Shown here in pieces: positions 1 through 7,354 of a stretch of DNA of 44,272 nt. The position numbers were made by a program, and so were the translations under genes. Within the stretch, counting starts at the first letter, position 1, and the number at the start of each line of letters is the position of its first letter. The notes beneath the pieces are model-generated. The model saw nothing but the letters and a program-made list of their open reading frames with translations. It had not been told where the DNA came from and did no database searches. Source of the DNA: CAYVUV01 sp964455095 (GTDB taxonomy: Bacteria; Desulfobacterota; Binatia; HRBIN30; CADEER01); NCBI GenBank assembly GCA_964455095.1, contig CAYVUV010000016.1, positions 1 through 44,272 of the forward strand, given 5' to 3'.

Positions 1-2
1 GC

Positions 3-68
3 AACGGCAAGGACAGCTACGCGGTGAGCAAGAAGAAGTTCGAATCGATGTACCGCGCGGTTCGCTAG
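3..68 (+). CDS. C-terminal fragment of an unknown protein, cut by the window edge
   Basis: The frame starting at base 3 reads NGKDSYAVSKKKFESMYRAVR and ends at a TAG at 66-68, so this is probably the last 21 codons of a gene entering from the left. The composition (Lys/Tyr/Ser-rich with alternating charge) looks like real protein. It is far too short to assign a family. The next gene is on the same strand about 100 bases on. Confidence 0.4.
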   Translation, partial: NGKDSYAVSKKKFESMYRAVR

Positions 69-165
69 CGCAGCGAGCCGACGATAGTCGCGTGGGACGG
101 ACGATCGAACCAGGCCTCCGACTGTCGATTGAGTCGAACCTCCAAAGGATCTATCTCCGTGCATC

Positions 166-1404
166 ATGGCAGATCAGTTCGACGTCGTGATCGTCGGCGG
201 AGGCGTCGGTGGGAGCGCCCTGGCGAGCAACCTGGCGCAAGCGGGCGTGGCCGTTCTGGTGCTCGAGAAGACCACAACCTACCCGGATCTCGTGCGCGGT
301 GAATGGATGGCGCCGTGGGGCGTCCTCGAGCTGCGCGAGCTGGGCCTCTACGACGACGTGCTCGCCGCCGGCGGTCATCATGTGGCGCGCCATCAATCCT
401 GTGAAGAGGACGTGAGTGCCGAGGAGAGTGCGCTGGGCGCCCTGGACCTCACCGCGGTCGTGCCCGGCGTGCCGGGGCCGCTGTGTATCCGCCATCCCGA
501 GCTCTGCCAGCTGCTGAGCCAAAGCGCGGCCGCGTCCGGAGCGACGCTGCTGAAGGGCGTGACCGACGTGCGCATCAGCGCCGGACCGCAACCGAGTGTC
601 GAGTACCGCCACGATGGCGCAGCGCGGCGGGCGACGTGCCGGCTCGTCGTCGGGGCCGATGGGCGCGGTTCGCAGGTGCGGAAGCAAGCGGGCATCGCGC
701 TGCATCGAGATCCAACGCACCACCTCTTCGGCGGAATGCTTGTCGAGGCGGCTGACGATTGGCCGGCTGATCTGCAGGTCATCGGCACCGAAGGCGACGT
801 GCATTTTCTGGTCTTCCCGCAGGGCAACGGCCGGGCGCGCCTCTACCTCGGTTATGCGAGTGAACAGGCAAAGCGTTTTGCCGGCGCGCAGGGGCCGCAA
901 GCGTTTCTCGATGCATTCCGCCTCAACTGCGTGCCCGGCAGCGAGCACCTCGCCGGCGCGCGACCGGCCGGACCGTGCAACTCCTATCCGAACGAGGACA
1001 CCTGGGCCGCATCCGTCTGTGCTCCCGGTGTGCTGCTGATCGGTGATGCCGCCGGGTCGAACGATCCGATCATCGGGCAAGGCCTGTCGATCACGTTGCG
1101 CGACGTGCGCCTGGTGCGCGACGCGCTGTTGGCGGAACGCGACTGGTCGCCGGCCCTGTTCCAGGACTACGCGGCCGAACGCGCCGAGCGCATGCGTCGC
1201 CTGCGCTTCAGCGCCTCGACCATCTCGACCCTGCTGAACGAGTTCGGCCCCGCGGCCGACGCGCGGCGCAAACGCGTCCGCGAGCGGCAGATGGCCGATC
1301 CCTTTCTGCTGATGCCGCTGATGGCGACGTTGATGGGCCCACACAACATTCCGGGCGAGGCATTCGATCCCACCGTGCGCGAGCGCTTGTTCGCCGACGC
1401 GTGA
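166..1404 (+). CDS. FAD-dependent monooxygenase/oxidoreductase (PHBH/UbiH fold)
   Basis: 412 residues. The N-terminus (residues 5-33) has a Rossmann dinucleotide fold: hydrophobic strand, GGGVGG at 11-16, helix, second strand ending in the acidic LEK that binds the FAD ribose. Around residues 290-310 is the second FAD motif, LLIGDAAGSNDPIIGQGLS, typical of the group A flavin monooxygenase/geranylgeranyl reductase superfamily. Family members use FAD, usually with NAD(P)H, to hydroxylate or reduce aromatic or isoprenoid substrates; the substrate here cannot be read. There are no signal peptide or membrane segments, so it is probably cytosolic. An AAAGGA lies 16 bases before the ATG, a rather long spacing. 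It stands alone, about 200 bases before an exported surface protein that is unlikely to be functionally linked. Halogenase and ubiquinone hydroxylase relatives remain possible. Confidence 0.85.
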   Translation: MADQFDVVIVGGGVGGSALASNLAQAGVAVLVLEKTTTYPDLVRGEWMAPWGVLELRELGLYDDVLAAGGHHVARHQSCEEDVSAEESALGALDLTAVVPGVPGPLCIRHPELCQLLSQSAAASGATLLKGVTDVRISAGPQPSVEYRHDGAARRATCRLVVGADGRGSQVRKQAGIALHRDPTHHLFGGMLVEAADDWPADLQVIGTEGDVHFLVFPQGNGRARLYLGYASEQAKRFAGAQGPQAFLDAFRLNCVPGSEHLAGARPAGPCNSYPNEDTWAASVCAPGVLLIGDAAGSNDPIIGQGLSITLRDVRLVRDALLAERDWSPALFQDYAAERAERMRRLRFSASTISTLLNEFGPAADARRKRVRERQMADPFLLMPLMATLMGPHNIPGEAFDPTVRERLFADA

Positions 1405-1484
1405 GGTTGGACAGCCGGCTTGCGTTACAAGGCGGCTCGCGCGCGCCCTTGGGCGACCTCCCGTGGGGGGGCGCACTCACTCGC

Positions 1485-1513
1485 TTCCCAGTCTAAACAA
1501 CCAAGTACGTCCC
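1485..1513. repeat. Solo right arm of the 58-bp hairpin repeat
   Basis: This stretch (TTCCCAGTCTAAACAACC followed by AAGTACGTCCC) matches the right half of the complete inverted repeats at 3391-3448 and 6149-6206. The expected left arm is absent, so it looks like a decayed or half copy. It lies upstream of the beta-helix gene. Confidence 0.65.
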
Positions 1514-1541
1514 TCGCGCGTCCCACCAGGCTGCGCGTTGC

Positions 1542-1568
1542 TTGCCAGCGGAGTGCAAAAGACATAAT
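1542..1568 (+). promoter_or_regulatory. Possible sigma-70-like promoter of the beta-helix gene
   Basis: CATAAT at 1563-1568 is a good -10 hexamer. TTGCCA at 1542-1547 gives a short 15-base spacer; TTGCTT at 1538-1543 gives a long 19-base one. Transcription would start about 35 bases before the ATG at 1611. This is a weak call because neither spacing is ideal. Confidence 0.3.
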
Positions 1569-1610
1569 TGGCAGCGTGTTGTGCGGCCTGAGAAGCAGGG
1601 GAGGACTGAC

Positions 1611-3374
1611 ATGACGACGACCTACCGACCCACCCGAAGCTTGCAGATCATCAGCGGGCTCGCGGCGCTTGCGGTTATGGTTCTTGCCGTGCCGCCCGGT
1701 GCGCGGGCGGCGGGCGTCGTGGGGTCCGGCGCCCCGGCCAGTTGCACCGCCGCAGCCTTGATCGCTGCCCTCTCCGGCGGCGGCCTTGTGACCTTCAACT
1801 GCGGCGGCGCGGCGACCGTCGACATCAGCGGCGTTGTTGGCTCCATGACGATCGCCGCTGACACGACGATTGATGGCGGGAGCCTGATCACCATCAGCGG
1901 CGGCAACGTGGTGCAGCTCGCTGCGGCGTTTTACGTGGCAATGGGGAAGAAACTCACCCTCCGCAACCTCACCATCGCTGACCGCGTGACCGTCCAGGAT
2001 GCTGGCGCCATTACCAACGACGGGGGCACGGTAACAATCAACGACAGCACCCTCTCCGGCAATGGCTCGGCGACGGGCCTGGGCGCCATCACCAACCTCG
2101 GCGGCGCCCTGACTGTTACCAACAGCACGTTCTCGGGCAACAACGCGGGCGACGACGACGCTGGTGGCGCTATCTCGAACCAGGGTGGTGGCACCGTCGC
2201 GATCGCGAACACGACCTTCTCTTCCAATGACGCAGGAGGCGCTGGCGGTGCCCTCGCGAATTTCAGTGGCACAACGACCGTCACCAACAGCACCTTCTCT
2301 GGCAATAGCGCAGGAAACTTTGGCGGTGCCCTCGCGAATTACAGTGGCACAACGACCGTCACCAACAGCACCTTCTCTGGCAACGATGCGCCGAGCGGTG
2401 GCGGCGCGATCGTGGCCTTCGACGGCACGGTGATCGTCATCAATACAATCATCGCCAACAGCCTGTCGGGCGGAAACTGTATTGAGGGCGATGGCACCAT
2501 CACCGACGGCGGCCACAATCTCCAGTTTCCCGGCGCGACCTGCGGCGCGACCATCGCCGCCGCCGATCCGATGCTCGACCCTGCGGGGCTGGCGGACAAC
2601 GGCGGGCCGACACAAACCCTCGCGCTGTGCACGGGAGCGGGCGCGCCCGCCGCCTGTGCCGCGGCGAGCCCCGCGATCGATGCAGGCGATCAGACCGTGT
2701 GCGCGCAACCGAGCGGGACGGCCCCCGTCAACAACCTCGACCAGCGAGGCTATCTGCGTCCGGGCGTCGGGGCGGCCAACTGCTCCATCGGAGCTTTTGA
2801 AGCCGACGCGCTCGGTGTCCCGGTGCAGTCAGCGACCGGCCGGGGCCTGATCACCGTGGCCGCGTCCGGGGCGGGCGGCTGCAGCAATCTCCTTGGCCTC
2901 AATGCCGTCACCGCCGAGTCGCTGGGGAGCGACGCCGGGTTCCTTTACCCCTTCGGCCTGGTGGGCTTTCGGCTCAATTGCGCAGGCAGCAGCACGGTTA
3001 CGCTCACCTTCCTGGGCGGGGACGGCGTGACGCTCATGTCGTACCGCAAGTTCGGTCCGCTGGCGCCGGCTTTCGCCGGGCCGTCGATGTTCTACGCCTT
3101 GACCTCCGCTCCCCCGCATAATCTCATGCTCGGCACGACGACGATCCCCGGTATCGGGACTGTGCCGACCGCGCGGTTTACGCTGACGGACAACCAAAGT
3201 GGTGATGGTTCGGGAACGGTAGGCCTGATCGTCGATCCGGGCGGCCCCGCGCTTGCGGGAGCGGCGGCGCAGGTCCCAGCCGCATCGCCAATGGGGCTGG
3301 CCGTCATGATGCTCACGCTGTGCGCAGTGGCCGCGCGCGGCCTCGTGACGTGGAACACCCAGCGCGGGCGCTGA
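1611..3374 (+). CDS. Exported right-handed beta-helix protein with choice-of-anchor-Q domain and C-terminal sorting-type anchor
   Basis: 587 residues from the ATG at 1611, chosen over upstream codons because AGGGGAGGA lies seven bases before it and a signal peptide follows (Arg, then a hydrophobic core ending PPGARAAG). Residues ~90-280 are Ser/Thr/Asn/Gly-rich coils with repeated NSTFSGN and NTTFSSN units, each about one turn of a parallel beta-helix. Residues ~285-410 (TIIANS, GGHNLQ, LADNGGPTQTLAL, SPAIDAGD, DQRG, IGAFE) are the choice-of-anchor-Q module found after such helices. The last 33 residues are VPAASPMGL, a hydrophobic stretch and a basic tail, resembling the IPTL/PEP-CTERM class of sorting signals. 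It is probably surface-exposed; its ligand or enzymatic role is unknown. Two helix coils near 2250-2390 are almost identical in DNA, suggesting recent internal duplication. Confidence 0.85.
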   Translation: MTTTYRPTRSLQIISGLAALAVMVLAVPPGARAAGVVGSGAPASCTAAALIAALSGGGLVTFNCGGAATVDISGVVGSMTIAADTTIDGGSLITISGGNVVQLAAAFYVAMGKKLTLRNLTIADRVTVQDAGAITNDGGTVTINDSTLSGNGSATGLGAITNLGGALTVTNSTFSGNNAGDDDAGGAISNQGGGTVAIANTTFSSNDAGGAGGALANFSGTTTVTNSTFSGNSAGNFGGALANYSGTTTVTNSTFSGNDAPSGGGAIVAFDGTVIVINTIIANSLSGGNCIEGDGTITDGGHNLQFPGATCGATIAAADPMLDPAGLADNGGPTQTLALCTGAGAPAACAAASPAIDAGDQTVCAQPSGTAPVNNLDQRGYLRPGVGAANCSIGAFEADALGVPVQSATGRGLITVAASGAGGCSNLLGLNAVTAESLGSDAGFLYPFGLVGFRLNCAGSSTVTLTFLGGDGVTLMSYRKFGPLAPAFAGPSMFYALTSAPPHNLMLGTTTIPGIGTVPTARFTLTDNQSGDGSGTVGLIVDPGGPALAGAAAQVPAASPMGLAVMMLTLCAVAARGLVTWNTQRGR

Positions 3375-3390
3375 GGCGATTTCGAAAGCT

Positions 3391-3448
3391 GGGGACGTAC
3401 TTGGTTCGTTAGTTTGAGTTCCCAGGCTAACAAACCAAGTACGTCCCC
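3391..3448. repeat. 58-bp hairpin repeat, full copy (17 bases after the beta-helix gene)
   Basis: An imperfect inverted repeat with ~28-bp arms. The outer 16 bases (GGGGACGTACTTGGTT) are perfectly complementary, then come a few mismatches and a short centre. It starts 17 bases after the stop of the beta-helix gene. A near-identical copy sits after the next gene at 6149-6206. The form is that of a REP/MITE-like palindrome and it could also end transcription, although no T-tract follows. Confidence 0.8.
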
Positions 3449-3595
3449 TTGCAGCCCCACGCGGCGATCGCTGATGCTTGTGACCGGCGTAACCGGGGTG
3501 GACGGGCCGGCGCGGCTGTGGTAGCCACGCGGGCTTCACCCGTCTTCTCTGGGCTTGTTTCCTCTGCGCGGCCGCGAACTCTCTGGGGGATCAGT

Positions 3596-6127
3596 ATGAC
3601 CGACTCGTCTTGGCGCCGGCTCGGCGCGATTGTGTTTGCCGCGGTGGCAGCAGGTTGCGGCGGGGATTCTGGGGGTGGCTCCCAGACCCCCACGCCGACG
3701 GCGACCCGCACCAACACGCCGACGGCAACCCGCACCGCGACCCGCACCAACACGCCGACGGCAACCAACACCGCGACCAGCACCAGCACGCCGACGGCGA
3801 CCAACACCGCGACCAGCACCGCCACGCCGACGGCAACGCCGGATGACCGCACCGTGCCGGCGACGTTCGCGGTGAACCCGGGCGTGCGCCAGGTGACCGT
3901 CACCGGGGCAGAGCCGAAGCAAGCGCTGACCCTGGTCGATGCCGGTGGCAAGCGGTTGATCACGTTGATCGCCGACACGCATGGCAACGCCACGTTCGCC
4001 GTCATCCCCGACGAGTATCTGGTCTACGAGACCGGCACCGGCAATGCGCCGCCGACCGGGACTGGACAGACGCTGCGGGCGGGCGATGGCTACGTCATCC
4101 GCGATGAGTCCGAGCGTCCATTTCAGGTCTCGGAGCCGTTTCACGTGTTGGCGCGCGACGAGCATCCGCCGGTATCGCTCTACGAGCGCCAAACCCTGAA
4201 CGGCGTGCCCTGGCAGATCACCGGCGGGGTGCTCGCCCCACACCAGCCCGAGGAGGGCGTCAACTATCTGGAGATGCGCGACGGCACGACGCTCTCGGCG
4301 ATGGTGCGCTTGCCCGACCCGCGCTTCTACGGCCCCGGCCCCTATCCGACCGTCATCGAGCTCTCGGGCTACGACCCCTCCAACCCGGCGGACCCGGAGC
4401 CCGGCTCGTTGATCGCGCAGGCTTTCGGCTACGCCACGGTCGGCGTCAACCTGCGCGGCACCGGCTGCTCGGGCGGGGTCTTCGACGTGTTCAGCGCCGC
4501 CGAGCAGGCGGACGGCTACGATGTGGTCGAGATCGTGGCGCGCCAGCCCTGGGTACTGCACAACCACGTCGGCATGGTCGGGCTCAGTTACTCCGGCATC
4601 GCGCAGCTCTACGCCGGATCGACGCAGCCGCCGAGCCTGGCGGCGTTGGCGTCCTTGTCGGTGATCGAAGACGCCTGGCAGATGTCCTGGCCGGGCGGCA
4701 TCTACAACGCCGGATTTACCAAGCAGTGGTTGCTCGAGCGCGAGCGCCAATCGTCGGGGGGACAGGGCTGGGCACTGGACCGCATCCGCGCGGGTGACCA
4801 CGAGTGCGAGGCGAACCAGGGGCTGCGCGATCAGAGCGTCGGCTTCGAGGGCCTGGTGCGCGCGCTGCAGTTCCGCCCTGCCGATGCCGACGACCGCGAT
4901 CTCTCCAAGCTGGTGACGATGATCAATCGGCCCGTGTTCCTCACCGGAGCGTGGCAGGACGAGCAGACGGGCCCCCGCTTCGCGACGATGCTCGGCAACT
5001 TCACCGGCCCTGGCAAGAAGCACTTCGTGCTCTTCAACGGCCACCACCCGGATGGGTACGCCGCGCACAATCTGAGCCGTTGGTACGAGTTCCTGGACCT
5101 CTACGTCGCCGAGCGCGTCCCTCGCCTGCTTCCGCTGGTGCGGGCGGCGCTGCCGGCCGAGATGGAGAATAACTTCGGTGTCCCGCTCCAACTCGACCCG
5201 GATCGCTTCGCCGATCTGGACGACACCCAGTACGCGGAGGCATTGGCGCGTTGGGAAGCGGACCCGACAGTGACCGTCGATTTCGAGGTCGGCATGGGCG
5301 ACCCCGCAGGGGCGCTCGGCGCGCCCGTGCCGAGGTTCAGCACGCACTTCGACCAGTTTCCGCCCGCCGACGTCGAGTCGTGGCGGCTCTATCTCGATGC
5401 GGACGGCCGCCTGGCCGACGCGCCCGCGCCGGACGAAGGCGCCGACCGATTCACCTTCGATGCCGCCATCGGCATGGTCGGCTACGCGCAGGAGGGCGCC
5501 TACGATTTCATCAAGCCGAGCGTGACGCTCAACTTCGACTGGCAACCGACCCGCGACGGCAAGGGGCTCTCGTATCTGACCGAGCCGCTCGGTGAGGACG
5601 TCGTGATCGCCGGCTCCGGGCACGCCGATCTCTGGCTGCGCAGCGAGAGCGCCACGGCCGGCATCGAGTTGGTGCTGTCCGAGATCACCCCCGAGGGCGA
5701 CGAGGTACGCATCCAGAACGGCGTCCTCAACGCCGGCTTCCGGCAAATCGACGCGCGGCGCTCCGATGACTTCACCATCCAGATTCTCTACGACGCGAAC
5801 AGCTACGCCCCCGTGCCGCTGAATCAGTTCGTCGAGCTGCAGGTGCCGATCTTCCCGGTCGCCCACCCGCTGCGCGCCGGGTCGCGCCTGCGCGTACAGA
5901 TCAACACCCCGGGGGGCGACCTGCCGCTCTGGTTCTTCGAGAACCCCGATCCCGGCGGCGAAGACGTCGGCTACAGCATCGGCCGCGGCGGCTCGTTCGC
6001 CTCGTCGATCGTGCTGCCGGTGCTGCCGGCCGGCACGGTGGAGATCCCGGCCGAGCGGCCGATTTGCGGTGCCCTGCGCGGACAGCCGTGCCGCCCGTAC
6101 GTCGCATTGGAGAACGCGCCCGGCTGA
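3596..6127 (+). CDS. Stalked lipoprotein hydrolase, CocE/NonD (X-Pro dipeptidyl-peptidase-like) family
   Basis: 843 residues from the ATG at 3596, which has GGGGGA five bases upstream; frames further upstream read into the hairpin repeat. The N-terminus is a lipoprotein signal with lipobox AAGC. A ~50-residue low-complexity Thr/Pro/Asn/Arg stalk (~30-82) follows, probably a wall- or envelope-spanning spacer. From about residue 220 comes an S15/CocE alpha/beta hydrolase: oxyanion-region VNLRGTGCSGG, nucleophile motif GLSYSG with Ser331, acid in GAWQDEQ (about Asp455), and His in FNGHHPDG (about 482-483). The C-terminal third is the PepX_C-type jelly-roll domain (YSIGRGGSFASS near the end). The family cleaves acyl esters or X-Pro peptides; the substrate is unknown. 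The gene is bracketed by the two complete copies of the hairpin repeat. Confidence 0.88.
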   Translation: MTDSSWRRLGAIVFAAVAAGCGGDSGGGSQTPTPTATRTNTPTATRTATRTNTPTATNTATSTSTPTATNTATSTATPTATPDDRTVPATFAVNPGVRQVTVTGAEPKQALTLVDAGGKRLITLIADTHGNATFAVIPDEYLVYETGTGNAPPTGTGQTLRAGDGYVIRDESERPFQVSEPFHVLARDEHPPVSLYERQTLNGVPWQITGGVLAPHQPEEGVNYLEMRDGTTLSAMVRLPDPRFYGPGPYPTVIELSGYDPSNPADPEPGSLIAQAFGYATVGVNLRGTGCSGGVFDVFSAAEQADGYDVVEIVARQPWVLHNHVGMVGLSYSGIAQLYAGSTQPPSLAALASLSVIEDAWQMSWPGGIYNAGFTKQWLLERERQSSGGQGWALDRIRAGDHECEANQGLRDQSVGFEGLVRALQFRPADADDRDLSKLVTMINRPVFLTGAWQDEQTGPRFATMLGNFTGPGKKHFVLFNGHHPDGYAAHNLSRWYEFLDLYVAERVPRLLPLVRAALPAEMENNFGVPLQLDPDRFADLDDTQYAEALARWEADPTVTVDFEVGMGDPAGALGAPVPRFSTHFDQFPPADVESWRLYLDADGRLADAPAPDEGADRFTFDAAIGMVGYAQEGAYDFIKPSVTLNFDWQPTRDGKGLSYLTEPLGEDVVIAGSGHADLWLRSESATAGIELVLSEITPEGDEVRIQNGVLNAGFRQIDARRSDDFTIQILYDANSYAPVPLNQFVELQVPIFPVAHPLRAGSRLRVQINTPGGDLPLWFFENPDPGGEDVGYSIGRGGSFASSIVLPVLPAGTVEIPAERPICGALRGQPCRPYVALENAPG
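3685..3842 (+). repeat. Degenerate tandem repeat coding for a Thr/Pro stalk
   Basis: Inside the lipoprotein gene, units based on ACGCCGACGGCAACC alternate with ACCGCGACCAGCACC-like units. The first encodes TPTAT, the second TATST or TATRT. The near-identity of successive units suggests slippage-driven growth. A second, more diverged stalk of the same type lies at about 41018-41142. Confidence 0.75.
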
Positions 6128-6148
6128 GCAAGCCGAGTCAGGAAGCTT

Positions 6149-6206
6149 GGGACGTACTTGGTTCGTTAGTTTGAGTTCCCCGGCGAACAAACCAAGTACG
6201 TCTCCC
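6149..6206. repeat. 58-bp hairpin repeat, full copy (21 bases after the CocE-like gene)
   Basis: The same palindrome as at 3391-3448, including GACGTACTTGGTTCGTTAG in the left arm and AACAAACCAAGTACGTC in the right arm. It differs mainly at the centre and in one base of the right end. It begins 21 bases after the stop codon of the hydrolase gene and lies in the gap shared with the convergent gene at 6243-7226. Confidence 0.8.
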
Positions 6207-6242
6207 TTGACCCCTTGCGGCCCTCGACGCCTGAGGCTGGTC

Positions 6243-7226
6243 TCACCGGTCGGCGAAGAGCTCGCGCACGCTGCGGTGGGTCAGCTCGGCGATGAAGTCG
6301 CCGCGATAGGGCGGGCGCCCCTCGGTGAAGACGGCGAGGGCAAACTGGCGGCCGGCGGCGTCGCGCACGATGCCGGCGTCGGCGTAGATCGGCCCCCAGG
6401 TGCCGCTCTTGGCGTAGACCTGCAGCCCCGGCGTACGCGCTGCGCCGCCGGCGATGCGCGCCGCGAGGTGCGGCTGCTCGCGCGGGTCGCGCCGCATGCG
6501 CTGGCGCACGGTGGCGGAATCCGCCGGCGTCAGGGCGCGGTCGGTGGCCAGCAGGGCCAAGAGTGAGACGGTCCCGTTGGCGGTCATCGCGTTGCGGTTG
6601 GGATACTCGTCGCCGCGGCTCGGCAGGCCGCCGGGGACGCTGCGGTCCTTGAGAAACTGCACGTCGCGGCCGAACAGGTCGGGGCCGCCGTCGTAGGTTG
6701 GGTTGACGCAGTGCAGATCGTCGATGCCGAGCTCGCGCAGCCAGGCGTCGACCGCCAACCGCCGCTGGCGGAACGATGCGTAGGCGTCGGGCGCCAGCTC
6801 GGGTCCCGGCTCGGTGCCAGTCAGGCGCCAGAAAACCTCCTGGGTCGCCCGGTTGCTGCTCTCGCGGATGCTGTGGCTCAGCGATGCGTCGAGCGCCGCG
6901 TCGATGCGCAGCGTCTCCCGCTCCTGCCAGGCATAGGCCGCCATCAGGTAGACGAACTTGATCACGCTGGCCGGGTAGATCGGCACCGCGCCGTGATGCT
7001 GCGCCAGGCGCGGCGGTCCGGGGCGACTGAGATCGAGCAATGCGACGCGCAACTCGCTGCGCCGCAACGCCGCGTCACCGGCGAGCAGAGCCTCGATGGT
7101 GCGATCGAGAAAGGCCTGCAACTCGGGCGCGGCCTCGACGGTGGCGAGATAGCGCCGCGCGGCGTCGGAATCTGCGTGGGCGGGGAGGGCGAGCAGGAGG
7201 ACGGCCAGCAAGACGTATCGCATCAC
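6243..7226 (-). CDS. Exported serine hydrolase of the class A beta-lactamase fold
   Basis: 327 residues with a clear Sec signal (LLAVLLLALPAHA, cleavage about residue 18). The penicillin-recognising serine triad is visible: SVIK with Ser87 and Lys90, SSN at 123-125 as the SxN element, and KSGT at 273-276. The class A omega-loop Glu with its ExxLN context is not obvious, so deacylation of beta-lactams is uncertain. A D,D-peptidase or other envelope hydrolase role is as likely as resistance. It is periplasmic or extracellular. It is transcribed divergently from the exported dikinase gene, with 128 bases between their start codons, and converges on the CocE-like lipoprotein. No strong ribosome site is visible; the second Met is an equally possible start. 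Confidence 0.82.
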   Translation of the reverse strand: MMRYVLLAVLLLALPAHADSDAARRYLATVEAAPELQAFLDRTIEALLAGDAALRRSELRVALLDLSRPGPPRLAQHHGAVPIYPASVIKFVYLMAAYAWQERETLRIDAALDASLSHSIRESSNRATQEVFWRLTGTEPGPELAPDAYASFRQRRLAVDAWLRELGIDDLHCVNPTYDGGPDLFGRDVQFLKDRSVPGGLPSRGDEYPNRNAMTANGTVSLLALLATDRALTPADSATVRQRMRRDPREQPHLAARIAGGAARTPGLQVYAKSGTWGPIYADAGIVRDAAGRQFALAVFTEGRPPYRGDFIAELTHRSVRELFADR

Positions 7227-7354
7227 GGCGACACCATACCATGACTATGCTGACCAACCCGACGAGGACGCCCCTTCGCCAGACGGGGGGTGCCCCCGGA
7301 CCAATGGACGCTCTCGCGCCGATAGCGTAAGCGGTACGATCGAGGAGACTGCGC

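Noticed and set aside
3685..3842. Possible CRISPR-like array because of regular short repeats
   Set aside because: The repeats have no spacers, stay in frame and encode a Thr/Pro stalk.
3536..6190. A long open frame on the minus strand (884 codons) opposite the CocE-like gene
   Set aside because: It is Arg/Ala/Gly-rich with no family motif and mirrors a well-supported gene; long antisense frames are expected in such GC-rich DNA.
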